From Phallusia mammillata (taxonomy: Eukaryota; Chordata; Ascidiacea; Phlebobranchia; Ascidiidae): a stretch of DNA of 64,000 nt. A program made the translations under genes and the position numbers. Below are positions 38,601 to 50,416 of the stretch, in pieces (the first letter of the stretch is position 1; the number at the start of each line of letters is the position of its first letter). A model generated the notes under the pieces. It was given only the letters and a program-made list of their open reading frames with translations, was not told the DNA's origin and made no database searches. Where the stretch lies: positions 186,001 through 250,000 of the forward strand of contig QLIY01000088.1 in NCBI GenBank assembly GCA_003260075.1, read 5' to 3'.

Positions 38601-41600
38601 CACAAAGTACGTTGAAGTTTACTACGTAGTTTTTGTGTTTTTTTAGTGTTTGTTACAGGATCTTTTCCGCGCATAGTAGGCATCAGCAGAGTTGTAAACG
38701 AGTCTGAAATTAGAGCCCGAACCAGGCTCGAAGCCAAAAGTACAAGCCAGAAATCCGGCCCGGCGCCTTAGTAAATAACAAGACAGCAAACACAACAGAC
38801 AATTGGTCTTGAACAAGGCGTTTTAGGGCTGTTTGACATTAGGTCAGGTCCAGCAACCGGCCACTTTTCCAGTTAAACTTATTCAAAAGCCGAACCCGAC
38901 CCGAACACGAAACCCGACCCGTGGCATCATATGCCGATGATCACTGATTATATGTGTGACTTTCTGTAAAAATAATTGATGAAGCAACAGTGCTTCCTAA
39001 TGTGATGAAGCCCACGTAGGCGCAATATATATGGTTTAGCACTATTTGTTGACTGAATCTGATTAGTATAAGGACTGTAGCTTTGTCAATTATTCTTAGT
39101 TTTCATTCTTAAAACAAATAGACAAAAAAATGTAGTGATATTAACCTCTCAAGGTGTCGATATCATAATTACCCGAATATATCATACCCGTTTCCTGTGT
39201 TAAGTAAATATGCGATTGCTTGCACCGGCGTAAACTTGTTGTTCAGGAACAACCCTGTGTATACAAGGGTGCTTAATACATATTTGAATTGGAAGGAGGG
39301 TGTATGTATAACCCGTAACATTGTGGTTGTAATAACTCAACGTATACTTCAGAACAGAACAACGTAGTTTTTGTTCCTATAACGCGGTCAACACCCTTGT
39401 GCAAACAAATAAAGGAATTTTATTGGTCGTCAAGTATTGGTTATTGCACCCTTAAAGACGACTGTTATCGTTGTACTTAAGTTTTGCGATCACAAAACCT
39501 ATTTTGCGAGGACATAAACCGCAAGAACCATCGTTCGATTTTTATAGTATAAACAGGCAATTAATGTTGGTAAAGTATTCGGTCTAATCACTTAAGACCA
39601 ATAAAAAATGGATACGAATGGTATTAAAACCTTTTTGGCAAATTCCTCTTTTACCAATTTAAAACAGTTTCATTCCTCCAAAATAAACAGTACAAAACAG
39701 TGGATTGACGATGCTAAATTAACAGACGCCATGTCGGATGCGCATAACCTTGATTTCAATGCGCAAAGTTTAAAAAGATAATTTTTACATAACACACGGT
39801 AGAACACAAGTAAAATTACGTCCCAGAAGTTTCAAAATGGTTCACTGGGGAAGAATTGCTTCCAGGTTGAAAACCAATCATCTAGTCTAGATTATACCAG
39901 AAATAAATCATTTAAAAAAATGCAAAAAAATAGGTTAACATTTTTTAACAATATTGTTTTTTTACTTTGGGTTTAAGCTTACATTGGATCTATAACCAAG
40001 AAACCATTGTTTCATGCGGATATATGCTAAAGTTTCTAGTGGATTTTTTTTATGCGATTTCATCGATTCCTCACACAGTTTATTCTCTTAGGTATGGCAT
40101 TTTCTTTGCTTGCTGGTTTACCGCCAGTTTTTGGGCTCTACACTTCATTCTATCCTGTACTGCTATACACACTGATGGGGACTTCACGACACATATCAGT
40201 GGGAACATTTGCAGTTACAAGTCTCCTCACACAGTCAGTGGTTGTACGTTTCGTCCCTGACGACCCAATGTCTATGATCGTGAACACGACTGATGCCAAC
40301 GCCACTATGGTAAGTGTATGAAGCAAGTTTCCTTTTTTTTATTATGATTAACTTACTAAAATTTCATTTAATTATTTGGTGAAGAAATAGGACAGTTTGT
40401 TTTTCTGACCATACGACCGTTGTTTCACTGACGAAATCATACATGTTTAAACGCTACATGGCATTATGGACATCGTAGCAATATTTTTAGGTGGAGTAAA
40501 ACAGTTTGGAAAGTAAAATTTATTGGCCACTATTTGTTAGTCTCCGATGTATAAACTATAAAAGTTAAGTGACTTTTACTTAAAATGTCCCAATAGTTGT
40601 TGTTGTTTTGCAAAGGCCGTCAAAGTTAAAATCTGAAATTTCCAAAGTGTTAGTTTAACTCTAATTCCACCTGAGAAAATCTCCCTAAAAATGACGAACA
40701 CTACTTCCTATTTACTTTAGTTTAAAGCGTCATGGTGGTTAACCTAAACTATTCTTTACCCCTAATAACCACGCAAACGAAACTTTCTCCAGGTGCCTCC
40801 AACCATATCTGACCTTGATGAACGGCGCGTGGCTGTGGCATCGGCACTAATGCTTCTAATGGGAGTGTTTCAGGTCAGTCTTTGATAAACAAGATTTTTG
40901 TGCTATGATTCGGCGCTCGTGATCGACTAATTGATTGCCTTTGAGTTATATATTCGTTCAATGCAAAAAATGTGTTTACTCCGTAGTTTACGATGTTTAC
41001 CATGTGTTTAGTCAAATTTTTCAACTGCACGATATTTGGTGGGGAAGTCCGACACAAACAACAACTAGTATCTTGTTTAGCATTACTCCAGTTGAACGAC
41101 AAATTTTGTCAAAGTAGTTAAAGTAACCAACTCTGCTACCAGTCTATCGCTTTTTATCGCACTTCAAAACGTGCTTAAAACAAATAGACAAAAATATGTA
41201 CAGATATAAACATACCAAGATGTCGATATCAAAGTCATCGAATAGCATACCGTTTGCTCGGTGTGAACTTTTCGACTGCACGCGAAAACAGAAATAATTA
41301 AAAAGAGACTGTAGTTTATTATTTGTTTCGTGGTGTGTTGCCCAAATTTTAAATTTATAAATTATGAAGTCGGTTTATGTATTTTACAATTTCACACATT
41401 GGAGGCATGTGAGTTAGTCGATGGGTCAGCAGGGGTCAAAAGTTGCGGTCTACAACTTAAGATGCCTTTCGATTTGTTATGTGTAAATTTAAACAAGTTA
41501 AACCGGCGTGTTTTCCAGTAAAAAAAGAAGAAAAAAAAGAAATAAAACAAATACGATATGCAACAACAAGCCGAGTATCAAGTCAATACTTCATTGTTAT

Positions 41601-44600
41601 ATTTGCGACATCGAAACAGTGCCCTATTTACTCATCAGATTTTTTTTAAAAAACGTGTTTCTTTCTTCAGCTTGCGTTCGGGATTTTGCGTTTGGGTTTC
41701 ATCGGGGGGGGGGGCAGTGCCCTATATCTACTCGTCAGACAATTTTTTAAACTTGTTTCTTTCTTCAGCTTGCGTTCGGGATTTTGCGTTTGGGTTTCAT
41801 CACAACTTACCTCTCGGAGCCACTGATTCAAGCTTTTACCACGGGAGCCGCGATCCATGTTGTGACGTCACAAACCCCTTCTATTCTTGGCATTAGTGTT
41901 CGCTCGTTCTCCGGGGCGGGCGCATTTTTTCGGGTAATTTTAAATGAAGATTTAAACAAAACCACAAACTATACATTCTTTGGTTCTCACCTATAAATTA
42001 AAATATCGAGCAATCAAACCTAATTGATTTTCCCAAGTTACAAGCAACAGTGTGTTGAAAAATACTTTTAGGCAGTTGGATCTTCAAATTTTACAATGTT
42101 CCTTTGACGTTCGTGAAAAGCAGAGCCATGGAAACATAAAAGACTTCCAAATATTTAATGATTTATAAAGTTTCTTTTTTCCTGCAGAATTGGATCGAAA
42201 TATTTAGCAATCTTCCAAGCACGCATGTTCCCACACTGATTATATCGATAGTTTGTATTTTTCTGCTCGTCGTGGGAAGAGAAATCAACCTTAGATACAA
42301 GTAAGAGATAAAAATACCAGACTGGTCTAAAAGGACACGTTCGTTTAAAACATTAATTTTGTTTATATTTTTTCAAGCTAAAAATTTTGTTTTGCCTCAT
42401 TAAATTCAATTTTAACTTAAAATACATGTTTACTAAGACGGTGTTTCAAGAATTTAAATAAAATGCTTTGCACTTTAATATATAAGTTATGCATTGCACT
42501 TTATTATATATATAATCACAATTCTTATTTCTCCGTTTACAATGAACATCTTTGAACAAAAATGAACAACAAGGGGGGGGGGTACTTTAATATAACTTAC
42601 AAGTTATGCATAACACTATATTATGTATATAATCACAATTATTATTTCTCCGTTTACAATGAACATCTTTGAACAAAAATGAACAACAAGGGGGGGGGGT
42701 GATAAAAATACCAGACTGGTCTAAAAGGGTGTAACCATATCACAGTGTAATTGTGCACTAAATTTTATGACACGTTCGTTTAAAACATTAATTTTGTTTA
42801 TATTTTTTCAAGCTAAGGGGGGGGGGACAAAACTTTAACGCTCATCACTCATTTACACATATACAACGGTTTTATTTGTACCCGGGTACCTTGGACTATG
42901 ATTTTATTACCGATATACTTCATCCGCAGAGAGAGGATGAAGTTTCCTCTTCCAACCGAAGTAATTGTGGTTGCCATAGCGATCTTAGCCTCACATTTTG
43001 GAATGTTCCAAACAAGATTTGGAGTAGTGGTGGTTGACAACATTCCGACAGGGTTAGTATTTTATTTACATATTATTTGCACCCATTTTTTGGTGACTTT
43101 TACCAGCAAAATCACATTTTACCCTAATTCATCCAAAAATCTAAACAACAAAGCACATAATATTACCAAAAAATAACTATTTTTAATTGCTTAAAAATCG
43201 TTGATTGCTAAATTTGCATCAACGGGTTAACCTGGTATGACCAAGATATTTGTAATTTGCTTCCTGTTACATCATGTCAGGGCAGTTAATACATTTTAAC
43301 AGAGTTTTTTGTTGATGGTTAAATTTGCATCGGGGGGGGGGAAATCAACGGGTTAACCTTGTATGACCAAGATATTTGTAATTTGCTTCCTGTTACATCA
43401 TGTCAGGGTAGTTAATACATTTTAACAGAGTTTTTTGTTGATGGTTAAATTTGCATCAACGAGTTAATCTGGCGTGACCAATATAAATGTAATTTGTTTG
43501 CTATTATTCAATTATCCGACTTAACACATTTTAACAAACATTTTCATCTGACCGACAAAAAAACCTAAAATACGTCTTCTCTAAGGACTAAAATCTTTTT
43601 GTAGATTACCAGCCCCAAAAGTACCGGATACCAGCATCTTGGGTGACATCATCGGTGACGCATTTGCACTTGCCATTGTGGGATTTGCGATCAGTGTTTC
43701 ACTATCAAAAATGTACGCACAGAAGTATGGGTACGCTATAGATGCCAATCAGGTACGATCGTACAATTCGTAAACTTCATACTCCATGTTTTTCATTTTG
43801 ACGCTCTTGCACTTATCACAAAATGTTGCATAACACAAATTGTAATTTGACAGTTTTAATTGTATTTACCGAATAATAATACGAGTCGAACTGTCTAAAA
43901 AAATAAGTCAAACAGAAAACATTATAAGAATTGCTGCAAAACAGTAACCAAATGAATTGTACTGAACGCAATCTTTTCATTATCTGCATAAGTCTTTAAA
44001 AAGTAAATAGTATAGGATATAAACTAGTCGACCAATACCTATTTTTTGGAATTACATTGCACTTTATTTTAGCGTTCTTGCAGCATTTTTGTTGTCTTCT
44101 TAAACTTTAAGATGTGCCAAACTACTTTTACATTTGTTGATTGGATTTTCGTAGGAACTTATTGCATACGGGGTTTCAAACATTGTTCCTGCCTTCTTCC
44201 TCTGTTTTCCTAATGCGGCTGCCCTCGCCCGATGCGTGATTCAAGACAATACTGGTGGCAAAACACAGGTAATCAAATAATATACTCAGATCGCCGAGCT
44301 GAATAACATACTTACCTTAGCTGGGTTCAGTCATATGCATTACAATCTAACGTTGTTTTTACGAGTTGGGGATCTTGATTAAAAGTGTTTTAAAGTTGAT
44401 TTGATTATATTTATGAACTACCAAACCAACCCCTATCACACATTCAAACTGTATTGTTATACGAATTGACGTTGTTAACAAGCATGAATTTTTAAAATTT
44501 TAAAATATAGAATTAGACTACAAAATTTGTTGGTGAAATTAGGGTTTTGAATGACTATAACGTTAAATACAAAGTGAATAACGTTTATTTCTTGCCTAGG

Positions 44601-46926
44601 TCGTGGGAATCATTTCGGTTGTAATCGTGCTAATCACCATTCTTGTGTTGGGGCCCATCTTCGAACCGCTACCCCGTGCTGTATTAGGATGTATTATTGT
44701 TGTGGGATTGTTCGGAATTCTCCAACAGTTGGCCATGCTCAAACCCGTCTACAAGATGTCCAAGGTTGACTTCGTAAGTACATTGGTATATGCGGCATCA
44801 ATCTGCATTTAGTTGCACGCTTTTGAATAACATTTTATTTAAAATGCAAAACGTCTAGGAAATTACGTAACGGTCTTATGAGGAAGTAACAACTCAAATT
44901 TGCCCGGCGAATACTTATGCTTTCATCAGTGGTATATAACTCATTTAAGGGTCTTTCGAAATTAGTTTTACCAATAAGCTCGAAACTGTCCATATATGTG
45001 ATGTGAATAAGGTAATACATTCGACGTTTCCTTAGGCTGTGTGGATCGTTACTCTGCTGGCTGTTGTGGTGTTCGGAGTCGATATCGGCCTGTTGCTTGG
45101 GGTCGTTTTTTCCATGATAACAGTAATAATGCGGACACAACATCCACGCTGCGAAGTGATGGGAAATGTTGGAGGGACGGACATTTACAGAAACTGCAAA
45201 AGTTGTGTTTCGGTAAGTTGCTTTTTACTAATCTAAAGACTTTTTTGTTTCTTACAGAAACTTAACAAAAAAAAACCTAATTCGATTTTTCAAATTTTTA
45301 AATGCATCTGATAAAAATATTCTAAACCGTATTAGTTGTCTATAGTGAACAACATTTTACGTATGTTCCAAAAACTTTTTTGCCATAAAAAATCATTTAC
45401 TAGTGGCTATGTATTATTCTTTAAATACTCCAACGTCGATCTTATTTTGGGGTGTATTTGCAGGCGAGTCCATATCCTGGAATAGTGATCTTCAAATTTC
45501 ATTCTGTATTGTATTACGCCAACAGAGACTTCTTCAAGGCGAACTTATTCCAGGCGACAGGAGTAGACCCAGGTATGTCAAATCACGTTAACCCACATGT
45601 GGACATCAATAATATAAAACTATTTTGTTTGAAGATTTGGTGATTGCCGAAATCAAGAAAGACAAAGAGCGTCGTGAGGCCGAGGAAAAGAAAAGAAGAA
45701 AATCATCGACCAGCAGTTCTTGTTTTGCCATTAGGTAAGTGAGATGATTGTTTTGATAAAAAATGTTGAAATTAACACAACTGTTTGTACCATTCTGGTT
45801 CTTACGTCCTCGTGCCGCTTACAATTTCCTTCTTTTTTTTGTGCACAAAATTTAACAACATAAAAAGCTAATCCATTTTAAACAGAAGAGTAATTTGAAC
45901 AATTTTACAACAAGCAAACTGTTCATCACAAATTAAATGATTAATTTTTATTCGAAATGAAGACTTTATGCATTACAGCAACAACATGCACTAAAACGAA
46001 ACTTTAGTGTTACACTCATAAGTGATATAACAACGTTCAAAATGCCCCGGTTAAAAACTGTTAAATGGCCATACATAACTTTAACCACTTGTCCTGTAGA
46101 AAGAATTCCCGGCAAAGCGAGAGCGTCGCTGTCGAAGTTGCTTCCAACGAGACATTACCTCCGAGTGTCATGAGTGGAAAATATGTGAAAAGAAATTGCG
46201 ACGACAAAAACGCCGAACCCTTGCATACAATCGTCATCGACTGTTCAGCTTTTACTTTCATTGATCTGGTTGGAATGAAAACACTCAAAGCGGTAAGCAG
46301 AATCCGAAATGTGTTGGGCTACTTCACATTGCGATGATAGAAACAAGTAAATTTTGTCAACGGATTCTGTTTTCTTAATGTCCAAATACTGCTTTTTTAT
46401 TTCTGCCACAAAAGTTCTGAAGTACATAAATTCCCAACTTAATGAACACCCACTTGCTTGTTTCTACCATTCCGTGTTTATTTCCTATATTTGACTTTGA
46501 TGAAAATGTTGCGTTTATTCTCAGTTATGCAAGAGCTACAAGGAGATCGAGGTTACCATGCTGCTGGCAAATGTTTGCCGTAAGTTGGTTTTATTAACTT
46601 TATTGTTAGGTTTCATTACCCCGAAAATGGGTTTTTAATCATGTTGGTTGTTGGTGCAGTGGACGTCAGAAACTCGTTGGAACGTGCTTCGTATTTCGAA
46701 ATAGCTGGAAAGGATAGCGAGTTTGTCACAGTCCACGACGCGGCGCTTTTTGCAAAGTTTAAAGAAGACAGCAAAAATGAGGTAACCATTGCTAAAATAA
46801 ATTTATATTGAGAAAATGTCAATTGGCCTAAACAAATTTTTTATGCTTAATTTGTCTGACTCAAAGCATAGCCGTTGGCTTATCAGAAGTTACCTCCTCT
46901 TTGTTTTTCAGACAAAATCGCTTTAA
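35654..46926 (+). CDS. SLC26 family anion transporter, 17 exons
   Basis: Exons 35654-35700, 38329-38606, 40092-40309, 40793-40873, 41769-41933, 42188-42300, 42930-43052, 43605-43752, 44155-44268, 44600-44773, 45036-45212, 45464-45572, 45635-45734, 46100-46292, 46525-46579, 46660-46781, 46912-46926 join in phase into 743 aa, the usual SLC26 length. Order: RYIIDRP (23-29), GDLVAG (93-98), [61 protein letters not shown] (424-429), then a STAS domain (about 547-739) with basic RRR and a [14 protein letters not shown] block. This is a multipass plasma-membrane exchanger or channel for anions such as chloride, bicarbonate, sulfate or oxalate; the substrate cannot be read. The usual SxSR before helix 10 is ALAR (414-417). 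The C-terminal TKSL is not a standard PDZ ligand. Introns carry several false duplications. Confidence 0.95.
36030..36410. repeat. Duplication of about 180 bp around a single N, in SLC26 intron 1
   Basis: ATTCGATTAGAAACAGAT through AGCACACGCCAT occurs before and after the N at 36222. The copies differ by short indels (for example a 4-bp CCGG loss and a TTTTTTAAA change). The N is an explicit assembly break. This is the same unmerged-overlap structure as at the G10 runs, and it supports reading those as gaps. Confidence 0.8.
37501..37648. repeat. Direct duplication of about 70 bp around a G10 run (probable hidden gap)
   Basis: TATACGCCTTATGAAAACAA through CACAATTTTTCTT is present on both sides of ten G at 37572-37581. 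The first copy has four extra bases (CTAA). Lies in SLC26 intron 1. Confidence 0.75.
37840..37900 (+). mobile_element. hAT-type terminus (one end only) in SLC26 intron 1
   Basis: CAGAGTTTCTCAAACTGGGG followed by TCCCTTGGGGATCC resembles the start of the hAT elements at 22233. The other end was not found. Confidence 0.4.
37975..38055 (-). repeat. MITE-like dispersed repeat, reverse copy
   Basis: Its reverse complement matches 4890-4980 (TATAAGCTATTGCT, ATATCAAG, GAGCTCTTCT). Just downstream TTATATTGTGACATGACAA is repeated twice with a 27-bp period. Confidence 0.5.
38690..38940 (-). repeat. Dispersed repeat with GGGTTCGGG motifs, reverse copy C
   Basis: The reverse complement of 21655-22110 over TTGCTGGACCTGACCTAATG, the ACGCCTTG step and the CCCGAACCCGACCCG block. 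Lies in SLC26 intron 2. Confidence 0.55.
41617..41801. repeat. False duplication of the SLC26 exon 5 acceptor around a G10 run
   Basis: A segment from CAGTGCCC through GGGTTTCATC, including the splice acceptor and the first 33 nt of exon 5, appears at 41617-41703 and again at 41715-41801, with G at 41704-41714 between. The copies differ by several substitutions and indels in the intron part but are identical in the exon part. Only the second copy continues into the full exon. Confidence 0.8.
42308..42826. repeat. Scrambled intronic duplications around three G10 runs
   Basis: Block 42308-42385 recurs, with an extra segment of about 40 bp, at 42700-42816. Block 42471-42572 recurs at 42583-42690. 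G10 runs at 42573-42582, 42690-42699 and 42817-42826 mark the joints. The second copies are in reversed order relative to the first, which suggests small contigs of the other haplotype placed out of order. All lies in SLC26 intron 6. Confidence 0.75.
43199..43555. repeat. Intronic tandem repeat of about 120 bp with a G10 joint
   Basis: A unit starting at AACGGGTTAACCTGGTATGA and ending GGTTAAATTTGCATC occurs twice around ten G at 43332-43341. A third, clearly older copy follows at about 43457 (AACGAGTTAATCTGGCGTGA). There may therefore be a real two-unit repeat here in addition to the assembly artefact. Lies in SLC26 intron 7. Confidence 0.65.
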
Positions 46927-47093
46927 CTCCACTATCACGTCTAACGCCCGATGCGATCAATTCATCCACCTTTTCATCAACATTTTTATATGCTTTTATA
47001 TGTGTTATTTATCAAGTAGTTCATGCTTTAGCTGTAGTTGTTTTATTTTTGCTGTTTATATGCATGCTGATCAATCTGTATTCGTTTTGTCTA

Positions 47094-47281
47094 GTTGGTT
47101 GCAATGCTATAATACGTTACTCGTTCCGATGGATGCCTTTAAATATATTTGTTACAAACACTCCATGGTTTGACATACCAGGGGGGGGGGCTAGATGGTT
47201 GCAATACTATAATACGTTACTCGTTCCGATGAATGCCTTTAAATATATTTGTTACAAACACTCCATGGTTTGACATACCAC
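47094..47281. repeat. Direct duplication of about 88 bp around a G10 run, SLC26 3' flank
   Basis: TTGGTTGCAATGCTATAATA through TTTGACATACCA is repeated after ten G at 47181-47190 with a few substitutions. It lies 170-350 bp beyond the SLC26 stop, so it may affect the apparent 3' UTR. Confidence 0.75.
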
Positions 47282-47309
47282 ACCATTAGGAATATCCCAG
47301 CTAACAAAA

Positions 47310-48345
47310 AACGTTATTACAACATTCGCAACGTTGTTTGAAAGTTGTCAAGTGGTTATTAAGCTATTTTTTACAAAGTAAATGTTGCACTAAGGTTCTA
47401 TGGAATTAGGTTAGCCCTGAACGTAACTATACGTTATTAAAACGGTTAATAAAAAACGCCTATGAAATAACGTTTACGTGTGGTTGTAATACGACGTGTG
47501 AATAACGTTATATAATTTACGTTAGAACGTTAGATTAGATTACTTTGCGACATAATCAAAGCGTTTTGATGTAACGTTTTTATGTGGATGTTTTGATTGG
47601 TATACGAAACGTTTTTAATTTATCTCCAAAGCTTACGTTTGGGGGGGGGGGATGGAATTAGGTTAGTCCTGAACGTAACTATACGTTATTAAAACGGTTA
47701 ATAAAAAACTATGAAATAACGTTTACGTGTGGTTGTAATACGACGTGTGAATAACGTTATATAATTTACGTTAGAACGTTAGATTAGATTACTTTGCGAC
47801 ATAATCAAAGCGTTTTGATGTAACGTTTTTATGTGGATGTTTTGATTGGTATACGAAACGTTTTTAATTTATCTCCAAAGCTTACGTTTTCGCAATTTAA
47901 CAAAGTGACGGAATAAAAACGTTTTAAATCGACGTTTATACACGGTTTTGTATATTTGTTCTTAAATCGCTATGTGCGATACGATTCAAATCCAACGTTT
48001 TTATCACCTTACTAAACAATGAAGTAAACACGTTCCAAATGAACGTTTTTTTATGGTTACAATAATTTGTTTTAGAAACGATATCAAAGTTACGAATGGA
48101 TGTCAACGTTTTTGTTACCTTGGCTTACCACGAAACGAAGTAAACACGTTCAAAATGAACGTTTTTATATGGTTATACAATAATTTGAAATAACGTTTGA
48201 AACGATATCAAAGTTACGAATAGATGTCAACGTTTTTGTAACCACACCACACAACGAAGTAAACACGTTTCAAAGAAAAGTTGTAATATATTACAACTTT
48301 TCTGTAACCATATATGGTTACAATAATCTCCCAGTGGGCACTGCG
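47310..48345. repeat. AACGTT-rich satellite, about 117-bp period
   Basis: Units are clearest at about 47905, 48021, 48137 and 48256, spaced 116-119 bp. They share GAAGTAAACACGTTxxAAATG, AACGTTTTTATATGG, ACAATAATTTG, GAAACGATATCAAAGTTACG and GATGTCAACGTTTTTGT. Earlier sequence shows the same AACGTT, TGTGGTT and AACGTTTT pattern in more decayed form. A false duplication (47400-47640 and 47652-47890) flanks G at 47641-47651. Confidence 0.75.
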
Positions 48346-48751
48346 ATGTCATGTTAACGTTATGATTTGGTTGCGACCACAGGTCTAAATTTCAGTTTCT
48401 GCTGGTTGATTTTGAAAGTTGTTTCGGTGTGAATATGTGACTGTCGTTTTAACGTCGAAAATGAGAAGCGTGCATCATCATTATTCGCAGGCATGACCGA
48501 TCGCATCATAAATTTGCGTGTACGACTTTTCGCTCTAAAGCGAAAACGAAATGCCACAATTATCCTCTGAATATAACATAACAAACTTGTTTTCCATTCA
48601 TATTTTGCCAGTTAGAACGCCTTTCCTCTTGTCTTGCTCAAATATGCAAAATCAAGTTTAATTGTCATGAGGATATAGCGTTAGAAATTTACGTGATGTT
48701 TGCTCGGTTGCAATTGCGTAATTTAGAACCTAAATTTATGAATGGTCTTAA

Positions 48752-48866
48752 TTTTTTTTCGCGGCGTTTGAACCCAATTAGACACTCCCGGGGACGAATC
48801 CCGATCAAGGTTTTTATGTCTGTATATGGGTCAGTCGCGCTGGACCATTTGGCCAAGTTCATGTCC
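48752..48866 (-). mobile_element. Young tRNA-derived SINE with poly(A) tail and 14-bp target duplication
   Basis: Minus strand: a tRNA-like head with A box (TTGGCCAAATGGTCCAGCGC) and B-box-like GGGATTCGTCCCC, then a short body and an A8 tail. ATGAATGGTCTTAA at 48738-48751 and 48867-48880 is a perfect 14-bp duplication, the usual mark of LINE-assisted insertion. The 115-bp length is that of a minimal SINE or a retroposed tRNA. Confidence 0.8.
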
Positions 48867-49079
48867 ATGAATGGTCTTAAATAAACAAACTGATACATTT
48901 TATAATGCCTGCACAACGATGCTGTGGCTATAAATAGTAACTATTAAAAATAATGATGAAACTATGATGCAGCCGCTTATGAATTGGGAATCACCAAACT
49001 AAAATCAGGGGCGGCGTGATGATTTATTGTTGAATATGCGCGTGTCGTGTCAGACAAAGTTTACATAAAACAAAATGAT

Positions 49080-49520
49080 ACAGCGGGTATAGAAAAATAA
49101 CACATAATTTTAAAATAACACACATTTTCTAAACTGGAGCTTAAAGTCAGATTTGATTCGACAAATTAAATAAAAAATTTGGGTTCTAACATTTCAGCGT
49201 AAAATTACAAGCAAAATTGCTATTTTTTATAAAAATTTGGCCGATTATCTTTTATATCAACTTAAAATATTTGCATTCAACGTGCACTATCACGCTCAAA
49301 TGTTAGAAACCAAAAGTTTATTCGATTTGTCAAATTCGCCCACCAGTTTGTAAAAATTTAGACAATTTATGTGTTTTCCCTCTACCTGCTGTATTAATTT
49401 GGACACAAAAAAATGGCGTTCATGAAGCTCTATCGTGTAACAATGGGTTGGACTAATTGTGTTTTGTATATACTTTGGTGTGCGAGTGCGGTGGCAAAGT
49501 TTCGAGAACGTGAGCAAAAT
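49080..49520 (-). mobile_element. hAT-type element copy C, inverted relative to copy A
   Basis: Its reverse complement aligns with 27600-28000: GTCCAACCCATTGTTACACG, CAGCAGGTAGAGGG, CAAACTGGTGGGC, TTTTGGTTTCTAACATTT. Decayed, with no clear ends. Confidence 0.55.
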
Positions 49521-49885
49521 ATTTCCAAAAGATAATTGATAAATGGTAGTTTATGGATGTTTAAGTTTTTCAACAATGAAACTAAATAGCTATGGCTATG
49601 AGGCTAAATGGGAGATTATGAACTGTCAATCAACCGTTTAATGCATGTTGGACATTTCAAGGGAAACGAACCATACTCTTGTCAGTGCCCGACAAATGTT
49701 ACTGTAAATAATCTCAAACATAAACTTTTGGAATAAAAGAATCCGAATTTGCAAACATGAAGATAGCCTTCGAAATAATCAGTCTGCAGTTTGTTAGATT
49801 TTGTCCTCGGTGGACAGGCTAAATGCGCTGCCTTTTTACTGCAAGCATGTTTAACCATTTTTTCGACTTAGGCAGTTGGTGACCT

Positions 49886-50030
49886 AAATTTAGTTCAACC
49901 CAAAGAGAACCACGAGGTCGGAGCAATGCCGCTCAACAAGCCACCGAGATAGGATTAGAACACAAAACCTTGCAAACACAAGGAGGTTGCGATAACCACT
50001 TGGCCATCGTTTCAGACGAAACAGCTTGAC
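49886..50030 (-). mobile_element. tRNA-derived SINE, second copy of the 29325 family
   Basis: Minus strand: A-box-like GGCCAAGTGGTTATCGCA, B-box-like GTGTTCTAATCC, GGCATTGCTCCG and the GGGTTGAACTAAATT tail. The same order and tail occur at 29325-29465. Confidence 0.6.
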
Positions 50031-50416
50031 AAAAAAGCCACAGAGGTTTAATCTTGTCACCAGTTTTGCAAACAAGAAAAATGTTGTGTTACAATTCGAA
50101 TTTATGGACAACCTTGACAACAAAGTTTTCCACCAAAAATCGGTTTTGGTTGAACACTGGAGTAAGTAAATATCCAAGTGCCCGAAAACTAATTTAGTCG
50201 GTTGCATTGCTTGTCAAGTGATAACAAAAGCACACAAAAACCATAAACGACAACGTTTAATTCGGTTTGAAAAAGTAAAGTCAGTTTTTTTGAGTTGGCA
50301 ATGACGGAAAACAACATGTAGGATATTTCGCCTTTAAGCAGGTAAATGGATATTCAGGCATTCCAACTGAACTCCTCCCATCTAATGAAACTTAGAACAA
50401 TCTCACTGGTGCGATG

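Noticed and set aside
46875-47273. 132-codon frame after the SLC26 stop
   Set aside because: It is made of the last SLC26 exon in another frame plus the false duplication around the G10 run at 47181.
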